Positions 55,845-63,805 of a stretch of DNA of 64,000 nucleotides are shown in pieces; the first letter of the stretch is position 1, and every line of letters begins with the position of its first letter. Source of the stretch: Catonia carolina (lineage: Eukaryota; Arthropoda; Insecta; Hemiptera; Achilidae); NCBI GenBank assembly GCA_035578175.1, contig JAQMRL010000001.1, forward strand, positions 438,066,639 to 438,130,638, read 5' to 3'. The notes beneath the pieces are model-generated. The model worked only from the letters and a program-made list of their open reading frames with translations, was not told the origin of the DNA and ran no database searches. A program made the position numbers and the translations under genes.

Positions 55845-58800
55845 CAGAATATCTCAAGAACGGAACATCGTACGAACTTGAAACTTAAGTTACATACCAC
55901 TACCGGACCCAACACGAACATTTTCATCAAAATCGGTCAACCAGAAGTAGTAGTTTATTCGTGTAATTTTTCACTTTTTTGCGATTTTCTCGAAAACTGG
56001 TCCTACGATTTTTTTTTAAAAATCGCCTGGTTTTTTCAAATTTTTATTCTCTACAAGATAGGGTAGGCGTCATGTTTGCTGAAATTCTTGGTAAGGCTGT
56101 TTCTACGTAAAAAAAATTGTTTTTTTAAGATTGCGGCTTTATTATGCATTTTACTGCAAAAATGTATAATAAAAGTTGTAGAGAATTTAAAATTCTACAA
56201 CTTTTATCTTTTTATCTTTTATCTTTTATTCAACTTTTTATCTTTTATTATTATCTTATTATCATAAAATCTTATTATCATAAAAGTTGTAGAGAATTTA
56301 AAATTCTACAACTTTTATTTCAAAAATTTTTTTGTATAACGCTTAGTTTTGCGGTATTTAGCGATTTTCTGTTTTTTCTCACAAAAACGTGTGAAAAATC
56401 GATTTTTTTAAGATTTTGACCTTAGTATGCATTGTATGACAAAAAAGTATTAATCGAATTTATAGAAAATTAAAAGATCTACAACTTTTATTTTGAGCAT
56501 TTTTCACTACAGAGCCTAGTTTAGTGTGAAAGAGTGATTTTCCGTATTTTTAAGGCAATTTTTCTAATGTTAGGTTTATTGTTAATTATCTGCACTGGCA
56601 AGAGAAAGTTGTGTGAGTGTTTCACACCAAATTTTTACTATTCTCTTTGTGAGTCTATTGTCAGGAAGCCTCATAATGTGGCCATAAAATTGAAGGCGTC
56701 TTTTCCTCATGTCTGTCTCTTATGTTGGAATATTCTTCAATTTTCGACGTTCTCTGTAATCTGTACCTGTTTTCGGTCCATCTAGGTCCAAGAATTTGCC
56801 TAATTATTTTCCTTTCTTCCTTCTTTAAACTCTCCATGTCTGTTTTCCTGTTAAATGTCAAGGTCTCACTGGCATATAAAATTGTTGGTTTGATTACTGT
56901 ATTGTAATGTTTAATTTTGGCATTTAAAGATAAACATTTTTTATTATAAAGGTTTTGCACCAATCCTAGGCCTCTAATTGTGTTTTATTATTATATTTTA
57001 TTATTAAAGCTTTTATTATTATCATAAACTCTGTAAGATAACAAACTTATTTAACATTCATCTAATAGCATATTTCATGTCAAAATAAATAAGAGGCTTG
57101 GAATGTAGTGTAGGCTTGGAAAAAAATGATGTAGGTACCCCGAAGGAGAGGCGCCTCCACCAAATTTGTAGTGTAAAATATGAAGTTACACAAAGCACGG
57201 TGACCTGTACCAAATTTGTAGTGGTAGAAACGAAGCTTCCACTAAAACTGGTAGTGTGTCGAAACGACACAGCTTATTTTAAGTTACAACAACTAAAAAT
57301 TTTATCTAAGTCACAACGCCTCGCGGCGAAAACCGAACCCTCCCCTTCACCAGACTTCGGAGCGGACGAAACACTGTTGTAATTCTCCACCGGGAGAACC
57401 TCAAAAGTGGCCCGCCCCGAAACCGGATAAAAAGGGAAAACGGCTCACCCCACGAAGACGCTGAAACTCAAATAACCAATAGGGGGCAATCCACCAGCCA
57501 ATTTTAGAACCCAACCAGACACTGAAATTGAATCCAGGGATTAATTGGCAACCCAGAGAAAAACAACCAACGTAGCTCAAATGATAGTCAAGTCTCGCTT
57601 TAAGTACTGCGAGGGTGAGATTGTAGAAAATCTGTGCCGGTTCAAATGGTAGAAAAATAAATTATAATCTGACACCCAAAAATGAATTTAAAACAAACTA
57701 CTTTAATTCAAACATAATGAAATATAATACCAACAAAGATGTTAACAAAATCTTTGTAAACAAACAAAATAGAAATTTTCTTTTACAAAACAAAAAAAAA
57801 CCGTTAATTTCTCATTCCTGAGAACAAGAGATAAAAATAAAAAAAAATCAATTTGCACTTATAATGAATCAAAAAAATGAAACTTAGAAAGATAAATATG
57901 TATGAACAAAACCCATCTTAAAACTAATTAAAAAAAAAATTTGTTGTTTAAACCTCTGTTTGAAAATCCATAGCCCCGCGTTTGTAAAGAAAAAGAATTT
58001 AATAAATTACTAAGCCTTTTTATTAGATAAAATTTAAATTAAAAACAAAATAATTTAATCTTTAATTCGTTGCATTAATTTATAAAATTTAATTAATTCT
58101 TCAGAAAAACAAACACACATCTAGATCTTAAGGACTTAGAATTTAAATCAAAAAAATTTAAAAAAAAAGAAAAATGTGCCTATTTAATACTCAGAAAGAA
58201 TTTTGAAAAAATTTTATAAAAAAAACATCATAAAACAAGAACTAACTACCTGAAATTATACTAGAAAAATCACTTAGCCATCGTTTTTCAAACAGACGTA
58301 CAAACAAAATTATTAGGGAATGAGTTAGCCGATTTATTAGCCCGGTTAAGCTTAAGCGGAGATAAATGAAAAAAACTCTATAGTATACAAACAGAGCATT
58401 AGAGTTTTCAAAATTTAAAAATAAAAAAAAAACTGAGATGAAGGAATTGCAGTAATGAAATTCCTTCATTAAATGCAAAAAAAAAAAAAAAAAAATTATT
58501 TTTACGTGAAGCGAAAAAAAAATTAATCTACCTTAGTGATAAATGGAAATAAATACAAAAAAAAACTTCACGGATCTTGGCGTCGTCTTAAATTCTAGTT
58601 AAATAAGCCTCTGAATTAATTCCAAGTTAAAATTTATTAGTAGAATGATTAAACAGAATTAAAAATATGAATGTGATAATGTGAATACGGATTTTGTCCA
58701 GGGAAAATTCTGTACGCATGAGTTTACACGTGGATCGAAACAAAGAGAACTACAATACAAAAAAAACCAAGACATTAAACACTGCACATTAGTAACAAGA

Positions 58801-61159
58801 TAACGAATGAATAAAACGCCAGGGAAAGTTACTTTGAATAAAATATTTATGAAGCCAAAAAACAAAAAAAAAACAAAACGGAAAAAATATACTGGAAGAC
58901 GATGATCGAACATTAAATTTAACTGAAATGAAGATTTTATTAAATGAAATTCTTAAGGAGATGAAAACACTTTACGCCACGTGGGATCTCATGCCTACAA
59001 AATTCCTCTCTGGAAAAATGAATTTAAAAACCCATAATGAATAAATTGAAAAGAATATATGTATATTTGTTAAAATAACTACCCCATATTTTTCAGTTTC
59101 CACCAAACAATATTATTTTATAAAAAAAATTAAGGGGGCTTAAAATTTAGGACTTTTTTATAAAACATGATAAAATTAAAGTTACCTGGATTCAAGGTGT
59201 GAATTCAAAGGCTGTTCGCACAAGACAAAGAGGAAACGCGCTCACAGAACGGGTGAAAGGAAATCCCCACTCCTAAGGCAGTTGAACAACGAGAGAGAGA
59301 GAGAACGAGGAACACGTGTAATTTCTCTCTCTAACGCAAAGAGAAGAGAAAAACTATGTGGAATGCAAGCGCGGGGCAAGGGGACGAGTTAACCAACGGA
59401 AACGCAAAATGCAGAATCAACGGATTCCACTAGCCTACATGACTGCTTTTGCGATTAAGAAAGAATGAAATAAAGCCTAAAAACGTTTTATGAAGTAATA
59501 AAGAATATAAACATGAAGAAATATCCAGAATGAATAAAAAGAATTATTTAATTTTGCAAATATAAAATCATTCAGAAATGAAACGGATTTTAATATTTTA
59601 CCAAAACAAATGAAAAGCTCGTTTTTTCTGGTAAAATATTACAAAACCACAAAGCTTTTCATTTCAATTAAAATTTGTGAATGATTAAACTAATCTGTAT
59701 TAGTTTGTACATGAAGGAAATATTATTATAAAGCGGAAATCGAAAAGTGTTGTAAAACATGAATGTTAAGGCTTTCGCCTTTGATTTGCCTGAATAATAT
59801 AATAGATATCAACTTGCTTTATGATTAATGAAAACGAAATGGCGGAAAGTAATTTTATTTGCATAACCATTTCAAATTGGTGATTTTTTACAATGTTACT
59901 TAAGTAATACGAGAGCAGTCCAGAAAGTCTGTCACGTTTTGCGTTGTAGCCGCTAGGGGCGGAGCTATCACGGCCATTTTGGTGCCGCGGCGTTTCTCCG
60001 TTCAGTGGCTATCCAGCCGTGCTAGCGAGAGGTCTGTGTCGCTCTTCGTTGTTTTTCAACAACAATTTAAAATGTGTGCCGCAATTCAAAATACTGCCAG
60101 TTGTGAAGTACGGTCGGTAATACGGTTGGAAGGAAGATGGTGACTCACTACTCGATCGAATCGTTACAGGAGACGAGACTTGGGTGAAGCATGTCAATTG
60201 TGAAACCAAACTGCAGTTTATGGAATGGGATCACACAAACTCACCCAAAAAGCCAAGAAAATGCCTTCAAACATTGTCTGCAAGGAAGATTATGGCGACT
60301 GTTTTTTGGGACAGGAAAGGAGTTATTCTTATCGATTTCTTGAAACGTGGCACAACAATAACCTCTGCGAGGTATTGTGAAACACTTGAAAAGTTAAGAA
60401 GAACGATCCAAAACAAGCGCAGAGGAAAGTTGACTGGAAAAATTCTCTTTTTGCATGACAACGTCCGACCACACAAAGAAAATCGAACACGAGAAGTCCT
60501 GGATGCTTTCAAATGGGAGGTTTTCCCACATCCGCCATAAAGTCCGGACCTTGCGCCCAGCGATTATCACTTGTTCCCGACAATGAAGACATGGCTTGCG
60601 ACGCAGCGCTTTGACGACGACGTGGAGCTGCAGGAGGGTGTGACTAACTGGTTAAAATCACAGGCGGTAGACTTTTATGACGCCGATTTTGATGAAAATG
60701 TTCGTGTCGGGTCCGGTAGTGGTATGTAACTAAAGTTTCAAGTTCGTACAATGTTCCGTTCTTGAGATATTCTGTTCTCACACACACACACAGACCAATC
60801 GCTAAAAACATGTTTTGTTTGGGTTGAGGGGGTCTGGTTACGTGTAGATCCGGTGAATAGTGTATTTGTTAAAATCAACGTGAAAACAATACTTTCCTTT
60901 CTATATATTAATATAGGTAGGCAAGAGAAAGTATAAAGCAACCTCTTTGTGGGACACCCAGTATAATCATAATTCCATACTGGGCTTCAATAATGAATTT
61001 TGTTTTATCTACGTACACATAAATGAATTTGTTTGTTCAGGTACTGTTTTGTTGAGATGGCACATAACAGCGGACTTTTAGCTGATCTTGAGTACATCAC
61101 ACTATGCGAGTGGTACGATTGGATTGAAAACAACATGGACATCGGTTTGGATCTTATCG
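47216..61159 (+). CDS. dnk: deoxynucleoside kinase (insect dNK/TK2 family), split and incomplete
   Basis: Three exons join in frame: 47203-47362 (coding from ATG 47216), 49802-49980 and 61041-61159, with all intron borders GT-AG. They give the first 148 residues. Residues 25-34 are EGNVGCGKST, the P-loop that binds ATP phosphates. EPLSEW (50-55) carries the conserved catalytic Glu and Trp. ERS (102-104) matches the ERS/DRS motif, and RYCFVE (109-114) follows directly. This order matches Drosophila dNK and human TK2, where phosphorylation of deoxynucleosides starts the salvage pathway for dNTPs. The LID region and C-terminus (roughly 90-100 residues) lie beyond 64000. Exon 1 starts at a splice acceptor, so an untranslated exon is expected upstream. 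No clear mitochondrial presequence is evident. The second intron is 11 kb of nested transposons. Confidence 0.9.
47386..47553 (-). mobile_element. tRNA-derived SINE (family E) beside dnk exon 1
   Basis: The minus strand has GTTGTGGTCAGTGCAACTGG (box-A-like) and GGGTTTGATTCCCGG (box B with its stem), then a tail ending in poly(A) at 47386-47399. It begins only about 23 bases after the donor at 47363. No clear TSD was found. Confidence 0.75.
47567..48040 (-). mobile_element. LINE family 3 3' end with TSD
   Basis: GTTTAATTTATTTA and GTTTTATTTATTTA flank the insert. On the minus strand there are YVWSVALYGSETWVIGAVEN and FEMWCYRKML, typical of the C-terminal region of non-LTR reverse transcriptases, then a 98-residue frame (47578-47874) with RLVGHILRHPG. 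Stops separate the pieces. Confidence 0.85.
48214..48608 (-). mobile_element. SINE-B copy with 12-bp TSD
   Basis: AGTCAACTAGTT (48202-48213) and AGTCTACTAGTT (48609-48620) flank the element. On the minus strand it runs from CTGCCCATAACAGACAGGCG to CCTAAACAACAAC. It lies in the first recognised dnk intron. Confidence 0.9.
48786..49715 (+). mobile_element. HINE-like repeat in dnk intron
   Basis: Starts ACTTTCTCTTGCCTATATGA. The terminal 3' hairpin is broken here (GTTAGGGTGTTTAGATTTAT replaces the paired stem). The central tract is a short (GT)7. The copy ends about 85 bases before dnk exon 49802. Confidence 0.85.
49802..49980 (+). CDS. dnk: dnk exon, substrate-binding region
   Basis: The acceptor TTTGTTTTTTAG ends at 49801. 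The exon encodes EPLSEWRNVQGHNLLHL through LFERSLQNN plus two bases of an Arg codon, and ends before GTATGC (phase 2). WRNVxGxNLL and the FERS segment are strongly conserved in the family. A HINE-like repeat ends only about 85 bases upstream. Confidence 0.9.
50232..51803. mobile_element. Tigger-like element hosting a younger HINE-like repeat
   Basis: CAGTAGAACCTCTTTAATCT at the left and GGATTAAGGAGGTTTTACTG at the right are inverted, with TA on both sides (50230-50231, 51804-51805). A shorter relative lies at 63044-63436. No transposase is present. Confidence 0.85.
50602..51534 (+). mobile_element. HINE-like repeat, full length, with known empty site
   Basis: A 933-bp copy from ACTTTCTCTTGCCTATATGA to GTGTTTCACACCAG, flanked by ATTTTT (50596-50601, 51535-51540). 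The related Tigger copy near 63305-63320 lacks it and reads AAATCATTTGTTATTATATG (reverse complement), giving an empty site with one ATTTGT. The 5' end can fold through ACTTTC...GAAAGT and CCTATAT...ATATAGG. Confidence 0.95.
51988..53037 (+). mobile_element. piggyBac element remnant, TTAA target site
   Basis: Ends CACTTTGAAGCC and GGCTTCAAAGTG are flanked by TTAA (51984-51987, 53038-53041). It shares subterminal sequence with the MITE at 2969-3347. It is 1050 bp and retains a fragment of the transposase C-terminus. Confidence 0.9.
52467..52610 (+). pseudogene. piggyBac transposase cysteine-rich C-terminus
   Basis: The frame contains CKVCSENSKAATGKAGTKET, then SPDCNVALCLPVCYRVFQT. The C-x2-C, C-x-V-x-LC and C-(F/Y)-x2-(Y/F) pattern matches the zinc-binding C-terminal domain of piggyBac transposases. 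One expected Cys (before PDC) is Ser here. Nothing upstream resembles the catalytic domain. Confidence 0.7.
53319..54688 (+). mobile_element. near-intact mariner-superfamily element
   Basis: TIRs CCATGCGTTCTGAAAGTCGC and the inverted right end (CCGTGCGTTCGGAAAGTCGC) match over about 26 bases, with TA on both sides. At 1370 bp it is full length, with one long transposase gene. It is inserted in the old HINE-like copy. Confidence 0.95.
53501..54551 (+). pseudogene. mariner-superfamily transposase with one frameshift
   Basis: About 345 codons. The N-terminus VLSVEERIFLVEYVFREGD matches the helix-turn-helix type called DUF4817 in insect transposases. KSMRKLAQQHNIGLATAHKA is the second helix-turn-helix. 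FYTDEAWFHLGG has the first catalytic Asp, and WFQQDG followed by ATAHTS the second. RSPDLTPPDFFLWG has the third, 38 residues after the second by hand count if the PPD Asp is used. A single extra G in the G5 run at 54239-54243 shifts the frame right after QQDG; no other defect is visible. An assembly error is possible. Confidence 0.9.
54731..54984 (+). mobile_element. SINE-A copy, 5'-truncated
   Basis: It begins at TAGTCCTAGTAAAGGTAGTT just after box B and ends ATTAAATAAAAAAAAAAAA. It is inserted in the old HINE-like copy, whose AAAGTTATAGGAAAT sequence occurs on both sides as a TSD of about 15 bases. Confidence 0.85.
55140..55255 (+). repeat. 115-bp direct repeat, copy 1
   Basis: AAGATAACAAACTTATTTAA to GAGGCTTGGAATATAGTG recurs at about 57000-57115 with a few changes. 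A LINE lies between the two copies. Confidence 0.7.
55645..56630 (+). mobile_element. HINE-like repeat with long (GT)n, inserted in LINE
   Basis: It starts ACTTTCTCTTGCCTAAATGA and ends GTGTTTCACACCAA (final G changed to A). It has the longest microsatellite of the family, about (GT)31 at 55780-55841. The internal inverted block AAAGTTGTAGAGAATTTAAA is duplicated within this copy (56166 and 56283). AAATTTT flanks both ends. Confidence 0.9.
56661..56963 (-). pseudogene. LINE reverse transcriptase C-terminal fragment
   Basis: LYNKKCLSLNAKIKHYNTVI, KPTILYASETLTFNRKTDME and KEERKIIRQILGPRWTENRY mark the thumb-to-C-terminal region. The continuation lies at 55383-55640 on the same strand (WIQNVKKDLELAKITKEEIL readable), separated by the HINE-like repeat. 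Confidence 0.85.
57000..57115 (+). repeat. 115-bp direct repeat, copy 2
   Basis: Homologous to 55140-55255 (TAAGATAACAAACTTATTTA to GAGGCTTGGAATGTAGTG). Confidence 0.7.
57116..57660. other. GC-richer segment, possible LTR-type sequence
   Basis: Contains the repeated block CCAAATTTGTAGTG (57173 and 57212), a TATA-like GGATAAAAAGGG and CG-rich patches. A 94-codon frame (57098-57382) is unrecognised. A retrotransposon LTR is conceivable, but no TG...CA ends, primer site or second LTR could be found. Confidence 0.3.
57661..59907. other. A-rich stretch, no gene recognised
   Basis: The + strand is strongly A-rich (many A6-A15 runs), with a GA microsatellite at 59291-59303. Open frames on the minus strand are T-rich translations without family resemblance. 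It forms part of the large dnk intron. Confidence 0.45.
59910..60683 (+). mobile_element. mariner, 3' end replaced by HINE-like sequence
   Basis: Starts at TA with CGAGAGCAGTCCAGAAAGTC. It carries the middle and C-terminal part of the transposase, then stops at GACGCCG, where it meets a reversed HINE-like fragment. The 3' TIR is absent. It is the same subfamily as 13289-14040. Confidence 0.85.
60184..60670 (+). pseudogene. mariner transposase, deleted and stopped
   Basis: The frame 60184-60540 holds FWDRKGVILIDFLKRG, LHDNVRPHKENRTREVL (second catalytic Asp) and EVFPHPP, then a TAA stop. Beyond it SPDLAPSDYHLFPTMKTWLA (third Asp) continues in frame. The N-terminus is fused to 5' sequence by a deletion that removes the DNA-binding domain. 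Confidence 0.85.
60684..60932 (-). mobile_element. HINE-like 5' fragment
   Basis: Minus-strand copy from the family 5' end (GGCAAGAGAAAGTATAAA at 60919) back to ATTTTGATGAAAATGTTCGT. The 3' part of the family is missing at the junction with mariner. Confidence 0.85.
61041..61159 (+). CDS. dnk: dnk exon, central region
   Basis: The acceptor GTTTGTTCAG ends at 61040. The exon completes the Arg codon, encodes YCFVEMAHNSGLLADLEYIT to NMDIGLDLI and ends with one base of the next codon before GTATGT. The family continues with V-Y-L-R; that exon is outside the window. Confidence 0.9.
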
Positions 61160-61306
61160 GTATGTCTCAACTTTTCAATGTTTTCAAAAATAAAATGTTT
61201 CAACTGACCTTGCAATATCACAGTGTGGGGGGGGGGATGTCATTTGTTTAAATAGACAAACTTAACTATTAGTGTTTCAGTTTTCAAGTACTGGTAATGC
61301 AATATA

Positions 61307-62225
61307 CAGGGTTTGTATAAAAAGTAACCGGACTGAACTTAGAAAATATATTTATTGGTAAAATTTCTACACTTTTTTTCTAGAAATCTTTGAAGTAGTC
61401 CCCATTGAAGTCGATAACCCTTTGGTATCGGATTTTCCAGTCCCTGAACGCCCCCTGGAAGTCGGCAACCCGTAAAGCTTCTAGAGCCCTCGTTGTAGCG
61501 AGTTGAACAGCTTCTAGAGTCCTGAACTGCATCCCCTTTAGTACTCTCTTGATCTTGGGGAATAGGAAGAAGTCCGGTGGTGCCGTATCCGGACTGTAGG
61601 AAGGCTGTGGCAACGTCGCCCTCGAGTGTTTGGCCAATTCCTCGGTAACAAGCAGACAGGTGTGCGACGGCGCATTGTCGTGGTGGAGGATCCAGGAATC
61701 GGCAATCTCCAGACGGACTCGGCGAACGCGGGCGGTCAGTATTAACGATCCCGACCTCTTCTGCGATTGCTCGGATGCTCAGACGACGGTCAGTGTTCAA
61801 CACATCACGCACTTTTTGCACATTTGGGTCCGTGTGACTGGTTGATGGACGTTCGGCGCGCTGTTCATCGTGGACATTATCGCGGCCCTCTCGGAAATTC
61901 TTGTGCCACTGGAAGACTTGAGTTCTGGATATAGCTTCCTCACCGTAAACCTCATTGATCATTTTAAGAGTTTCCGTAGGCGTTTTTTTGAGTTTGACAC
62001 AAAATTTGATGTTAACACGTTGCTCGATGGTACGCTCCATTTTCACTCCGACGAGGTCACTGAACACACACTGCGCTCTCGCACGATGCTAACCCTCCAA
62101 GCATCTAGAAGCAACTGACTCGGGCCCGCTCCCCTTCCCTCGATCCCCCACCACCAACAACCGGTTTACAAACGTTTTACCTGGGCGTCACAAGCTCAGT
62201 CCGGTTACTTTTTATACAAACCCTG
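61307..62225 (-). mobile_element. mariner element, internally deleted
   Basis: TIRs CAGGGTTTGTATAAAAAGTA and its perfect inverted partner are TA-flanked (61305-61306, 62226-62227). At 919 bp it has lost the central transposase segment. It lies about 150 bases after the dnk exon at 61041. Confidence 0.95.
61339..62067 (-). pseudogene. mariner transposase with central deletion
   Basis: The N-terminal part is well kept: MERTIEQRVNIKFCVKLKKT, ISRTQVFQWHKNFREGRDNV (helix-turn-helix) and LSIRAIAEEVGI. It then jumps out of frame over the region of the first catalytic Asp. The C-terminal part continues in another frame (61380-61637) with SYSPDTAPPDFFLFPKIKRV, the third-Asp region, and ends DFNGDYFKDF. 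Confidence 0.9.
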
Positions 62226-62227
62226 TA

Positions 62228-62997
62228 AGTTGACGATCGTCAGTGAGAGTAAGACTGGACTATATAGGGGGGTGGGAGTGGAAGTGCTACTATATGTGCT
62301 TTTCTTAATACATCATAACGACACTTCTAACCATGACATCATGTTGTAGTTTTACTCTTACATTTATTTAATATGTTTATAACTATGTCGTTTTATAAAC
62401 ATCCCATTCTATTATTTATTGATTCTTAATAATTATCCTAAATAATAAACATTCATTCTAAATAAGCCATAATACTAGGCCTAAGCTATATTTAGTATCC
62501 TTTTTGGTCATCAGCAGTTTAACTGAATTACTGCACTCTGACATTTGTAGTGATAGACTAGTCCGTGAGTTCCATCGATGCTAGCTTATTTTCGTGAGTA
62601 ATACTAGTTTTACGGTAATTTCAAAATGTTATTGTATTTTTAGGGTTTTCATATTTAATTATTTTCAGTAAAGTTATGTTAAATTGCAATTAAATTTTAA
62701 GCAATTCTTTTTCTTTAAATAATTACATTATTCTTTACTTATTTAGTGTGGCGGGTCATGAACTGAATTTTATTAGTTAAGTGTTTGTGGTGGTTACATT
62801 TTGAGTTAGACGCTTGATATGCTTGTCTTATGCTTTCTGGTTGGCCGATGTAAGTAGGATAGATAGTATACTGTCCTCCCACTGCATGATAGGTGCAATC
62901 GTCAACTTATAGCGCGCTACCAGTACGTCCTTCAATTATTTTTGTACCAATGTACAATGTTCATTGTCCTGAATTTGTGTCATATCTGTTGAAAACT
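62228..62997. other. no feature recognised
   Basis: AT-rich intronic sequence of dnk. No repeat or exon was recognised. Confidence 0.4.
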
Positions 62998-63040
62998 TGA
63001 TTTTGAAAAATCGACTTGAAAACAATACTTTCCTTCCTAT
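62998..63040 (-). mobile_element. HINE-like 5' end fragment
   Basis: GAAAACAATACTTTCCTTCC preceded by a diverged AAAAATCGACTTG matches the 5' end of the family on the minus strand. It is cut by the next element at the CTAT of the terminal hairpin. Confidence 0.7.
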
Positions 63041-63043
63041 GTA

Positions 63044-63436
63044 CAGTAAAACCTCCTTAATCTGGCATTCTATAGTCCGGAATTGTCTATAATCCAGCAT
63101 CAACGGCAGTAGACAAAAATTATAGAATTGCCTTCACAATGAACATTGTAAAGTGAGCAAACCGACAGCTACCGCCGACACTCAAGAGCCACAAAGCATC
63201 ACGCTCTGAGTTTGTAAACTCAGTACGCTTTTTTTACACGTTTGTAAAATTTGCTGAGTCAAATAAACAATACAGTATGGCCGAAGTTATGAACTTGCAT
63301 ATAATAACAAATGATTTTTTAAATAAAAAAAATACTAGTCGTAAGAAGCAAGTAGATATTAGATCTTTTTTCCAGCCATCTACCAGTGCTGTTGCTAAAA
63401 ACCACGAATAGTACAGTACTGTACTGTATTTCATAC
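63044..63436. mobile_element. Tigger-like fragment lacking the HINE-like insertion
   Basis: CAGTAAAACCTCCTTAATCT begins the element after TA. It matches the inverted right portion of 50232-51803, including CAAATGATTTTTTAAATAAA, where the other copy has the HINE-like repeat. The far end is replaced by a PLE at about 63437. Confidence 0.85.
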
Positions 63437-63552
63437 TAAAATAAATCTTTATAATGCATCCTGCAGTTTTAAATATTTCTATTTCATATAATGAATTAAT
63501 ACAATAATTTCACTAACCTTCTTTTTAAACTGCGTCACCTTTATTTTAATTT

Positions 63553-63596
63553 TTACTTACACGTGTTTCGGTGGATCCACCATCATCAGAGTAAAT
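63553..63596 (-). ncRNA. hammerhead-ribozyme-like motif in PLE
   Basis: Minus strand: TTTACT, CTGATGA, T, GGTG-GATC-CACC, GAAA, CACGTG, TA, AGTAAA. All six helix I positions pair (TTTACT with AGTAAA), making this the best-paired copy in the window. Confidence 0.6.
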
Positions 63597-63805
63597 AACA
63601 TATAATTGAAACTAAAAACATTATTTATTAAAAATCTATAGAAGATGATACATCTTCAGTCACTTGTATAAAACTGATTTAAAATTAATTTATTTAAATT
63701 TATCCCTTCTCATATTTACTGTAGATAGCAGCAGCAGTCAATATCACTTCATCATTCCTAAATTTCACCTGTTCATTCAAAATGTCCTGCTTTTGCACAA
63801 ATATA

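Larger units (their letters stand above)
55343..56977 (-). mobile_element. LINE family 4 3' end, with TSD, split by HINE-like repeat
   Basis: TAATTGTGTTTTATTATTAT occurs on both sides (about 55317 and 56978). The 3' tail on the minus strand is (TAA)n-like. The coding pieces are 56661-56963 and, beyond the HINE-like insertion, 55383-55640. It is 5'-truncated. Confidence 0.85.

Noticed and set aside
55736..56066. Frames with poly(Cys-Val) or poly(His-Thr)
   Set aside because: Translations of the (GT)n microsatellite in HINE-like repeats.
58242..58913. Hydrophobic minus-strand frames of about 80 codons
   Set aside because: They mirror A-rich runs of the + strand and resemble no family.
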